From positions 1-64,000 of the forward strand of contig CAYPWJ010000005.1 in NCBI GenBank assembly GCA_964414415.1: a stretch of 64,000 nt of DNA. Direction: 5' to 3'. Origin of the DNA: CAZESS01 sp964414415 (GTDB lineage: Archaea; Thermoplasmatota; E2; UBA202; DSCA01). Below are positions 52,146 through 59,516 of this stretch, in pieces (positions within the stretch are counted from its first letter, which is position 1; each line of letters begins with the position of its first letter). The position numbers and the translations under genes were made by a program. The notes beneath the pieces were generated by a model that was not told where the DNA came from, searched no databases, and was given only the letters and a program-made list of their open reading frames with translations.

Positions 52146-54808
52146 AGGAAAAGCTGGATCACGCGCTCCGGGAGGTCATGCAACGCGAGGGGCTCGAGGA
52201 GCTCACGGAGCCGCAGCGCCGGGCGCTGCCACCACTACTCCAGGGTGACAACTGCCTCGTCATCGCGCCCACCGGGATGGGCAAGACCGAGGCGGCGTTG
52301 ATACCGCTCTTCCAGCGCCTGCTCGACGGCGGCACCTCGGCGGGCGTCAGCCTGCTCTATGTCACGCCGCTGCGGGCGCTCAACCGTGACATGCTCCGCC
52401 GGACGCTGTCCTGGGGCGAGCAGCTGGGCATCGACATCGCCGTCCGCCACGGCGACACGACGCGGAAGGAACGGCGGCGGCAGTCGCTGCATCCACCGGA
52501 CATGCTCATCACGACGCCGGAGACAGTGCAGATACTGTTCACCGGCTCCCGACTCAGGAAGAGCCTGGAGGACGTTCGCTCCGTCGTCGTCGACGAGGTA
52601 CACGAGCTTGCCGGCACCGAGCGAGGGGCACAGCTGAGCGTGGCGCTGGAGCGCATCGAGGCGCTGGCCGGCCCGGTGCAGCGGGTCGGGCTGTCCGCGA
52701 CCGTCGGCTCGCCGGAGGAGGTCGCCCGGTTTTTGAGCGGCGGCGACCCCGTCGAGATAATCGAGGCGATGGGCGGCAAAGACATGGACATAGACGTGCT
52801 GCTGCCCGAGGTCACCACCAGCGATAGAAAGCGGGCTGCAGCGCTGGCAATCGATGCCAGGATGGCGGCGGTGCTCCGCGTCGTCCAGCAGATACTCAAG
52901 GAGCACGTGTCGGTGCTGCTGTTCGTCAACACCCGGGATACGGCGGAGCTGCTCGCTGCGCATCTACACGAGGTCGACGCCTCAATCGAGGTGCACCATG
53001 GCTCCCTGTCGAAGGACAGCCGCATCGCCGCGGAGGATGCATTCAAAAACGGCGAGGTGAAGGCCCTCATCTGCACCTCGTCGCTTGAACTCGGCATCGA
53101 CGTCGGCCACACCGACTACGTCATCCAGTTCAACTCCCCTCGGCAGGTCACGAGGCTGGTGCAGCGCGTCGGCCGAAGCGAGCACCGTGCGGGTGCAACC
53201 GCCAGGGGCGCCGTCATCGCCACCAATCCCGAGGACTACGCCGAGGCGACGGTCATCGCCCAGCGGACCATGCACGGCGAGCTGGAGCCGACGCGCATCC
53301 GCCGCAAACCGCTGGCGGTCCTCGCCAACCAGCTTATCTCCATCGCCATGGAGTACCGGAGCATAGAGAGCGACGCGCTGTTCAATCTGATCCACGGTGC
53401 AATGCCATTCCAGGACCTGGAGCGAGAGACGTTCGAGGCGGTGCTGGAGCAGCTCCACCGGCAGCGCATCCTGTGGTACGACGGCGACAGCGTCAACCGC
53501 AAGCGGAAATCCCGGCAGTACTTCCTCGACAACATCTCGATGATCCCCGACGAGAAAAACATCGACGTCGTCGACCTGTCCAGCAACGAGCAGATCGGGA
53601 CGCTCGACGAAAGCTTCGTCGTCGACTACTGCGAGCCCGGCGCGCAGTTCATCATGCAGGGCCGGACCTGGGAGGTCGTCGAGCGCGGCGAGGTGCTCAG
53701 GGTGGCGCCGGCCGGCCGGACCAGCACGACGCCCGACTGGACGGGCGAGGAGATACCGGTCCCCTTCGAGGTCGCCCGTGCCGTCGGCGTCATGCGCCGG
53801 CGGGCTGCAGCCGGCGGGGACGTCGACGACGTCATCAGCGAGCAGGTCAGACGGCAGCAGGACGAGGGCTTTGCAGTGCCCTCCGACCAGCTGCTGACCA
53901 TTGAAGTCGGCGAGGAAACCATCTACCTCTCCACGCACTTCGGCAGCCGGACCAACGAAACCGTCGGCCGGCTCGCGGCGTCGCTGCTGGCGCAACGGCT
54001 GGGACAAAGCGTCGGCATGGACAGCGACAGCTACCGCATCTACCTGCGCATCGCCCGGCCCATCCCCACCTCGCTGGTAACGGAGGTGCTGACCTCCATC
54101 GAGCCCGGCAACGTCGAAGCACTGCTCAGAGTCATCCTCCGCCGCAGCTCCTATATCCGGTGGGAGCTCGTCAAGGTCGCCCGGAAGTTCGGGGTGCTCA
54201 GCAAGGACGCCGACCCCTACCTGCTGTCGATGGAGACGCTCATGGATGTCTTCTCAGGGATGCCGCTCATGGAGGAGGTCATCGACCGCGTGATATGGGA
54301 GAAAATGGACGTCGAGCACGCGATGCAGGCGCTGCAGGAGCTCCGGGACGGCACCCTGGCGGTGGAGGAGCAGCACGTCTCGCCGATGTCACTGCAGGGT
54401 GAGTCACCAAGGGGCGAGATACTCCGGCCGGGCGACGTCGACGCGGCGGTCCTCCGCTCGCTCGAGAAGCGGCTCATGAAGGCACGGGTCACGCTACGCT
54501 GCATGAACTGCAGCCACGAGTGGCACAGCACCGTGACGCGCGCCACGCCGCAGTGCCCGCAGTGCGGGAGCCGCATGGTCGCCGTCGCCCGCGGCAGCCT
54601 CGGCAGCCGGAGTCACGACGAGCTGGTGAAGAGCGCGTCGCTGGTCGCCGAATACGGCAGGAAGGCGATGCTGACGCTGGCGGGCTACGGCGTCGGCCCA
54701 CAGACGGCAGCGCGCATCCTCGGGAAGCAACTCGAGGGCAACGCCCTGCTGAAAGAGATCCTGCAGGCCGAGATAACCTACAGCCGCACCAGGGAGTTCT
54801 GGGACTAA
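52142..54808 (+). CDS. Lhr-like superfamily 2 DNA/RNA helicase
   Basis: 888 residues from ATG 52142. Core motifs: Q-like TEPQRRALPPL, Walker A APTGMGKTEAA, DEVHE (motif II), SATVGSP (III), later TSSLELGIDVGH (V) and QRVGRSEHRAG (VI). Beyond the core are a winged-helix region and a C-terminal zinc module CMNCSHEW ... CPQCGSR (about 800-835). Lhr-type proteins are 3'-5' helicases for DNA repair or RNA turnover. The C-terminal two-Cys-pair module and a final helix-hairpin-like stretch (GYGVGPQTAARILG) distinguish it from bacterial Lhr. Partner: the overlapping DUF1614 gene; the link is unexplained. Confidence 0.85.
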   Translation: MKEKLDHALREVMQREGLEELTEPQRRALPPLLQGDNCLVIAPTGMGKTEAALIPLFQRLLDGGTSAGVSLLYVTPLRALNRDMLRRTLSWGEQLGIDIAVRHGDTTRKERRRQSLHPPDMLITTPETVQILFTGSRLRKSLEDVRSVVVDEVHELAGTERGAQLSVALERIEALAGPVQRVGLSATVGSPEEVARFLSGGDPVEIIEAMGGKDMDIDVLLPEVTTSDRKRAAALAIDARMAAVLRVVQQILKEHVSVLLFVNTRDTAELLAAHLHEVDASIEVHHGSLSKDSRIAAEDAFKNGEVKALICTSSLELGIDVGHTDYVIQFNSPRQVTRLVQRVGRSEHRAGATARGAVIATNPEDYAEATVIAQRTMHGELEPTRIRRKPLAVLANQLISIAMEYRSIESDALFNLIHGAMPFQDLERETFEAVLEQLHRQRILWYDGDSVNRKRKSRQYFLDNISMIPDEKNIDVVDLSSNEQIGTLDESFVVDYCEPGAQFIMQGRTWEVVERGEVLRVAPAGRTSTTPDWTGEEIPVPFEVARAVGVMRRRAAAGGDVDDVISEQVRRQQDEGFAVPSDQLLTIEVGEETIYLSTHFGSRTNETVGRLAASLLAQRLGQSVGMDSDSYRIYLRIARPIPTSLVTEVLTSIEPGNVEALLRVILRRSSYIRWELVKVARKFGVLSKDADPYLLSMETLMDVFSGMPLMEEVIDRVIWEKMDVEHAMQALQELRDGTLAVEEQHVSPMSLQGESPRGEILRPGDVDAAVLRSLEKRLMKARVTLRCMNCSHEWHSTVTRATPQCPQCGSRMVAVARGSLGSRSHDELVKSASLVAEYGRKAMLTLAGYGVGPQTAARILGKQLEGNALLKEILQAEITYSRTREFWD

Positions 54809-54810
54809 CG

Positions 54811-54818
54811 TTTTAAAC
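54811..54818 (+). promoter_or_regulatory. TATA box of the PPC-domain gene
   Basis: TTTTAAAC lies 20-27 nt before ATG 54838; no ribosome site is present. Confidence 0.55.
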
Positions 54819-54837
54819 GCCCTGCCGTTGCCGTGGC

Positions 54838-55260
54838 ATGCAGGTCAAAAAGCAGGGCAACATCTACATCGCCAAGTTCACAGAGGGCGACGCACTCGAG
54901 AACCTCGAAGGACTGGCACAACGCTTCGATATCCGTTCCGCCGTCATCCTGTCGGGCATCGGCATGCTTGACGAGGCATCGATCGGCTACTACGACGGCA
55001 CGGAATATGCAACGACGACGCTGGAGGAACCGGCCGAACTGGTATCCATGAACGGCAACGTCGGCCGCAAGCGAGATAGCAACACCGTGGCCTGCCACCT
55101 CCACGTGGCGCTGGCACAACGCGACCACACGCTGGTGGGCGGCCACCTCATGAGCGGCAAAGTTGCCGTGGTCAACGAGATAGTGCTGCAGCGTCTCAAG
55201 CCCGGAACGATTCACCGGGTGGAAAACGAGCAGGGGCTGCTCGAGATGCAGCTCGAATGA
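54838..55260 (+). CDS. PPC/DUF296-domain protein
   Basis: 140 residues, a single PPC (plant and prokaryote conserved) domain: RSAVILSGIGMLDEASIGYYDG and HLHVALAQRDHTLVGGHLMSG with the conserved His cluster. In plants the domain is coupled to AT-hooks; free-standing prokaryotic forms trimerise and may bind DNA or metal. There is no AT-hook here. The stop touches the convergent decarboxylase gene without a gap. Confidence 0.88.
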   Translation: MQVKKQGNIYIAKFTEGDALENLEGLAQRFDIRSAVILSGIGMLDEASIGYYDGTEYATTTLEEPAELVSMNGNVGRKRDSNTVACHLHVALAQRDHTLVGGHLMSGKVAVVNEIVLQRLKPGTIHRVENEQGLLEMQLE

Positions 55261-55797
55261 TTATTCGAGGAACATAGCCGCAGCCAGAACCGTCGTCCAC
55301 TGACCGGGTGTACCCGTGGCAGCGGCTCCCACACTTTGGGAGTGCACGATGCGGCCGCTCATCCGGTACCGCTGCCGGCGTTCGTCCCACTGCTGCTCCG
55401 GGTCGAACTCCAGGCCGAGTGTCGTCGCCAGCATCGTCGCCGCCAGGTCTTCTGCATGATCGCCGGCCTGCCCCGCGCTTTCGTGCTCGCCGTGATACTC
55501 GGAGAGGTAGCCATACAGCGTCTCGTCGGCCGGCAGCGCCATCCCGACCGCCGCCGTGACATCGCTAGCCTCGCACGTCGTGTTTTTGGCCAGCACACAA
55601 TACGTTATCTCGCCGGCGCGCAACCGCCGTTGTCCCTCCTCAAACGGGACCACCTCGCAGCCCGGAGGAACGATGCTGGAGACCTCCACCAGGTTGCAGA
55701 TGGCGACCCCGGCGTCGCGGAGCGCGAGCTCGAACGACTGCAGCCGATGCTTGTGGACGCCGGTGCCGCTTGTCAGGAAAAGCCTGGATGGACGCAT
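55261..55797 (-). CDS. pdaD: Pyruvoyl-dependent arginine decarboxylase
   Basis: 178 residues, the proenzyme size. The self-cleavage site VSSIVPPG has Ser40-Ser41, where Ser41 becomes the pyruvoyl group. Catalytic and fold residues: NLVEVSSI, VPFEEGQRRLRAGE and YGYLSEYHGEHE with the Glu. It decarboxylates arginine to agmatine, the first step of archaeal polyamine (and tRNA agmatidine) synthesis. ATG 55797 is chosen over more upstream codons because a TATA box (55816-55827) sits 19-30 nt before it. Confidence 0.93.
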   Translation of the reverse strand: MRPSRLFLTSGTGVHKHRLQSFELALRDAGVAICNLVEVSSIVPPGCEVVPFEEGQRRLRAGEITYCVLAKNTTCEASDVTAAVGMALPADETLYGYLSEYHGEHESAGQAGDHAEDLAATMLATTLGLEFDPEQQWDERRQRYRMSGRIVHSQSVGAAATGTPGQWTTVLAAAMFLE

Positions 55798-55815
55798 CGT
55801 TGTGACATGCCCACG

Positions 55816-55827
55816 GGATAATAAATC
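55816..55827 (-). promoter_or_regulatory. TATA-like box of pdaD
   Basis: GATTTATTATCC on the minus strand; it touches the stop of the upstream glcF-like gene, so pdaD probably has its own start of transcription. Confidence 0.5.
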
Positions 55828-56831
55828 TATCGCAGGTGCTCCGCGACGACCTGCGCGAGACCGACGACGTCTCCATGCCGTTTCAGCTGCAGGTAGCACT
55901 GCGGCGACGCGGTGACAACCGTCGCTTGTGTATCGGTCGCCGCCGCCAGCAGCCTTCGCGCCATTTCGTCCGCCATCTCTGGAAATGCCGCATGGAAGGC
56001 GAGGTCGCCGCCGCAGCAGCCGGACAGCTCGTGGTGCCCCTCGAATTCCACGAGGTCGCCAGCCCGGCCGAGCAGCTCACGGGGCGCCTCGTATACCTCC
56101 AGCTTCCGGCCCAGCACCGAGGGGTCATGGTAGAGCATCGCTCCACCCCGGGCGTCGAGCTCGACATCCTGCCGGAGCAGGAACTCGGAGAGATGCAGCA
56201 GCTCCACCTCATCAGCGAGCGGCTGCAGCGCCAGCAGACCGCTCGGGCAGCTCACCACCAGGGTGTCGATTCCGTGCGCCTCGATGCGCTCCCGTATCGC
56301 CTCAAGCCGGGTATTGTCCACGCCGATGACGTCAAGCGGGCTGCCGCAGCATCCCTCGATAACGGCAACGTCGATGTCAAGATGGTCGAAGATGGCAAGG
56401 GCCGCGCTGCGGAGCTCCGGCGCCCGATAGGTAGCGACGCAACCCGGAAAAAAACCGATGGTGCCACCGTGGCTGTCGGGGCGCTTTTCTTCACCATACA
56501 CGGTGCCGTGCTCCCGGATGTGGTTCACTATCTCCTCGTGAGCAGGCAGCAACGTCGTCAAATCGCGGCGTGCCGCCTGCACGATGTCGCGTATCGGTAT
56601 CTTGGAGGGACAGTCCTGCTCGCATCGGCCGCAGAGCGGGCAGCGCTGCAGCGCCTCGACCAGCGATTGGTCCTCCTCGAGCTCGCCGGTGAGGAGACCG
56701 TTAGAGAGGAAGACTTTGCCGCGGCCGCTGTCCGCCTCGGTGCCGCCGATGTCCAGCGTGGGGCAGTTCTGTTTGCAGTAGCCGCAGCCGGTGCAGCACA
56801 TCAGGTCGTGTTTCAATGCTTCGAGATGCAT
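55827..56831 (-). CDS. glcF: GlcF-like iron-sulfur subunit
   Basis: 334 residues. Two 4Fe-4S cluster motifs near the start (CTGCGYCKQNCP and CPLCGRCEQDCP), then two CCG domains (EGCCGSPLD near 160; SGCCGGDLAF near 270), as in glycolate or lactate oxidase subunits and heterodisulfide-reductase-like electron carriers. It takes electrons from the FAD subunit encoded immediately upstream (4-nt gap) and passes them on, probably at the membrane; the acceptor is unknown. Confidence 0.9.
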   Translation of the reverse strand: MHLEALKHDLMCCTGCGYCKQNCPTLDIGGTEADSGRGKVFLSNGLLTGELEEDQSLVEALQRCPLCGRCEQDCPSKIPIRDIVQAARRDLTTLLPAHEEIVNHIREHGTVYGEEKRPDSHGGTIGFFPGCVATYRAPELRSAALAIFDHLDIDVAVIEGCCGSPLDVIGVDNTRLEAIRERIEAHGIDTLVVSCPSGLLALQPLADEVELLHLSEFLLRQDVELDARGGAMLYHDPSVLGRKLEVYEAPRELLGRAGDLVEFEGHHELSGCCGGDLAFHAAFPEMADEMARRLLAAATDTQATVVTASPQCYLQLKRHGDVVGLAQVVAEHLR

Positions 56832-56835
56832 GGTA

Positions 56836-58254
56836 TCACGGGTACCTCAGGTATTTGATGATGCTTCCCTGCCACTGCATGACCTTGCCGGGGTTCATGA
56901 TGTTCTTCGGGTCGACCGCCTGCTTGATGTCGCGCATGAGCTGCAGCGTATCCCGGCGCTCCAGCTGCATCCAGGGCGCCTTGGAGATGCCGATGCCATG
57001 CTCGCCGCTGACGGTCCCCTGAAGCTCCAGGACAGCGCGATAGATGGCGTCGACCGCTGCCTCGGCGCGGTCCCAGCTGCCCTCCTCCAGAGGATTGATG
57101 AGCACCTTTGTATGGAGGTTGCCGTCGCCCGCGTGGCCATAGGTGCCGACCAGGATGTCGTGCTCGTCGGCGATCTCCTGGAATCGACGAATGGCGATGG
57201 GGATGCGGGAGATGGGGACTGACATGTCGTCGGCCAGCGAGACGGAGACGGAGTCCTCGCCGTAGCGCGACAGCGATGGCAGCACGCTCTTGCGACCCTG
57301 CCACAGCGACGCCATCTCGTCTTCCTTGTGAGTGAAGTCGACCGTGGTGGCACCGCTCCCCCGGCAGATGTCCGCGACGGCTTCGATGTCCTCCTTGATG
57401 ACCGCCTCGTCGCCGTCGACCTCGGCCAGGATGATAGCCTCGCACTCGGGCAGCCCGACACCGGTGGACTGGTTGACCGCCCGGATGCATACCTCGTCCA
57501 TGATCTCCAGGCCGGAGGGCTGCAACCCGGATGCGACGACGTTTGAGATGCCCTGCCCGGCCTGCTCGAGGTCGTCGAACGAGGCGATGGCGATCGCCCG
57601 GCTCTTTGGCAGCGGCAACAACCGCAGCGTTACCTTGGTGATGACGCCGAGGGTGCCCTCGCTGCCGACCATCAGCCGTGAGAGCTGGTAGCCAGACGAG
57701 TTCTTGATGGTCCGGGTGCCCATGTGCGCGACGGAGCCATCAGGCAGGACGACCTCGAGGCCGAGGACGTAGTCACGGGTGGCGCCGTACTTGATGGCGC
57801 GCATCCCGGAGGCGTTGCAGGCCACCATGCCGCCGATGGTGCAGACGTCGCTGCTGCCGGGCGACGGCGGGAAAAAGAAGTTCTCTGGTGCCAGCTGCTC
57901 GTTGAGCTTCGCGTATATCACGCCCGGCTCGACGACGCAGTAGAGGTCGTCGACGTTGACCTCGAGCACCCGGTCCATCGCTGACATGTCAAGCACGATG
58001 CCACCCTGTATCGGCACAGCCTGGCCTGACAGCGCGGTGCCCGACCCGCGGGCCACCACCGGCACCTCGTGCTCGTGGGCGACGGTGACGATGTCGCTCA
58101 CCTGATCGGTGCTGCGGGGCTGCACGACGACGTCGGGCGTCCGATGATGGATGGAGGCATCGAATCCATATGCATAGAGACCAGCCAGCGAGGTGATGAG
58201 CCGACCGTCGCCGACGACCTCCCGGAGCTCTTCCATGACCTGACTCGAAAGCAT
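56836..58254 (-). CDS. glcD: FAD-linked D-2-hydroxyacid dehydrogenase (GlcD-like)
   Basis: 472 residues. FAD-binding PCMH domain about 35-215 with RGSGTALSGQAVPIQGGIVLDMS and SEGTLGVITKVTLRL; the C-terminal substrate cap has YGHAGDGNLHTKVLI (His pair) and SGEHGIGISK. It oxidises glycolate, D-lactate or a related D-2-hydroxyacid and hands electrons to GlcF. The two genes form one unit; the GlcE-like subunit is missing, which is usual in archaeal forms. The promoter is between 58271 and 58282. Confidence 0.92.
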   Translation of the reverse strand: MLSSQVMEELREVVGDGRLITSLAGLYAYGFDASIHHRTPDVVVQPRSTDQVSDIVTVAHEHEVPVVARGSGTALSGQAVPIQGGIVLDMSAMDRVLEVNVDDLYCVVEPGVIYAKLNEQLAPENFFFPPSPGSSDVCTIGGMVACNASGMRAIKYGATRDYVLGLEVVLPDGSVAHMGTRTIKNSSGYQLSRLMVGSEGTLGVITKVTLRLLPLPKSRAIAIASFDDLEQAGQGISNVVASGLQPSGLEIMDEVCIRAVNQSTGVGLPECEAIILAEVDGDEAVIKEDIEAVADICRGSGATTVDFTHKEDEMASLWQGRKSVLPSLSRYGEDSVSVSLADDMSVPISRIPIAIRRFQEIADEHDILVGTYGHAGDGNLHTKVLINPLEEGSWDRAEAAVDAIYRAVLELQGTVSGEHGIGISKAPWMQLERRDTLQLMRDIKQAVDPKNIMNPGKVMQWQGSIIKYLRYP

Positions 58255-58270
58255 GGATGGATAATATACA

Positions 58271-58282
58271 GGATATTTTAAG
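58271..58282 (-). promoter_or_regulatory. TATA box of glcD, overlapping the methyltransferase stop
   Basis: CTTAAAATATCC on the minus strand lies 17-28 nt before the glcD ATG and includes the stop codon (TAA) of the methyltransferase gene at 58278-58280. glcD thus keeps its promoter although the island is directly adjacent. Confidence 0.55.
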
Positions 58283-59516
58283 CGTTGCCGTCAACAGCTT
58301 GGTTCTGTCCTAAAAATTCTTGCAATCTATCTCTATTTGCCTCAGGAAATTTATCTTTATATAGCACTAATACTCGGTCTATTTGTGTAGCTTGGCCCTT
58401 TTTTTCATCTCCCCATATCCGACTGACTTTGTTTTCGGTGGGAAGTTTATCTTCAATGATTGAAGCAAGTTTAAACTGCGTGTGAGGAGCTACCTCTTCC
58501 CAGAGCACGTTTGCCAATTTTGTGTGTCTCTCTTCGTTTCTTTTTCCTATGTCACCGACAACGATTGCGGCCACGCCGTTATCTGCTAGCACCGACTCTA
58601 TACTATGAAGGAATGTTAAGAAAAATTCGCCATAATTCCGACGGGAATATGCGTCGCTCAAACATTGGTCAACTTTTTTTGGGTCAATATCAAGTAGCCA
58701 TAGTCGAATCCAATTGTATTTCCCATATTTTATAATATTTATATAGGGAGGGGAACAAACCACCAATTTAACGCTGTTTTTTTCAAAATATTGGTTTTGA
58801 ATTGAGGGTAAATCTCTAACATCTGCCAGATATGCTTTTCCTCGATTTGCAGGCAAATCATCCTCATATAGCCTATCAAGTTTATGTCTCAAGTTGTCGA
58901 AGGCATCTAAAGGTAATTTTTTCAAATTTTTTTCTTTGATATAGTTTCTTACATAGTTGGGAGACATGCTAAAGGTGTTCGGCATACTTATGCTGAGATA
59001 ACTAGAGGTGTTACCGGATTTGTGATGCTGACCGTGTAAAATTCCTGCTAAGCAAGCTAATAAGAATCTGTCAATATCATCATTTTTATCAAGATTGTTT
59101 TTCAGATATACTATCTGTTCCAAGGTGGATTCATGAAAAAGCATCGATATATCATCGGGAACACTGCGAATGTTATCTCCCCCAAAGTTGGTAGATAGCT
59201 CTAATATTCTATCTAATGCCTCATCTTTAGTGGGGGGTTTGAGTTTAGCTTCTGTTATGAGATGCGCTAGAGGATTCAAGTCTACACCTACTCCAACTCT
59301 ACCTTCAAGACATGCTTGCAAAGGGGTAGTACCACTCCCACAAAACGGGTCAAGCACAACATCTCCTTCGTCGCTAAATAATTGAATAAAGTAATGTGGA
59401 ATCCTTGGAGGAAAACTTGCCATATAAGAGCACATAGAATGAAATGAGTGCCCCCATCTTTTCCGAAGTAATCGCCAACGATTCTCATCCCACTTTGTTT
59501 TCGCCATTATATTCAC
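58278..59516 (-). CDS. N4/N6-type DNA methyltransferase
   Basis: 412 residues. Motif X/I region HYFIQLFS then LDPFCGSGTTPLQACLEG (SAM binding, about 55-75); motif IV VVCSPPYINIIKYGKYN (SPPY, typical of N4-cytosine and some N6-adenine enzymes, about 252). Between them lie about 170 residues that may hold the target-recognition part. The C-terminal third has VAAIVVGDIGK (motif V/VI-like). It overlaps the GHKL ATPase gene by 4 nt and is clearly more AT-rich than all neighbours (Ile, Lys and Asn-rich), evidence of transfer. It would methylate DNA bases to mark self, with the partner as likely effector. Confidence 0.88.
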   Translation of the reverse strand: MNIMAKTKWDENRWRLLRKRWGHSFHSMCSYMASFPPRIPHYFIQLFSDEGDVVLDPFCGSGTTPLQACLEGRVGVGVDLNPLAHLITEAKLKPPTKDEALDRILELSTNFGGDNIRSVPDDISMLFHESTLEQIVYLKNNLDKNDDIDRFLLACLAGILHGQHHKSGNTSSYLSISMPNTFSMSPNYVRNYIKEKNLKKLPLDAFDNLRHKLDRLYEDDLPANRGKAYLADVRDLPSIQNQYFEKNSVKLVVCSPPYINIIKYGKYNWIRLWLLDIDPKKVDQCLSDAYSRRNYGEFFLTFLHSIESVLADNGVAAIVVGDIGKRNEERHTKLANVLWEEVAPHTQFKLASIIEDKLPTENKVSRIWGDEKKGQATQIDRVLVLYKDKFPEANRDRLQEFLGQNQAVDGNA

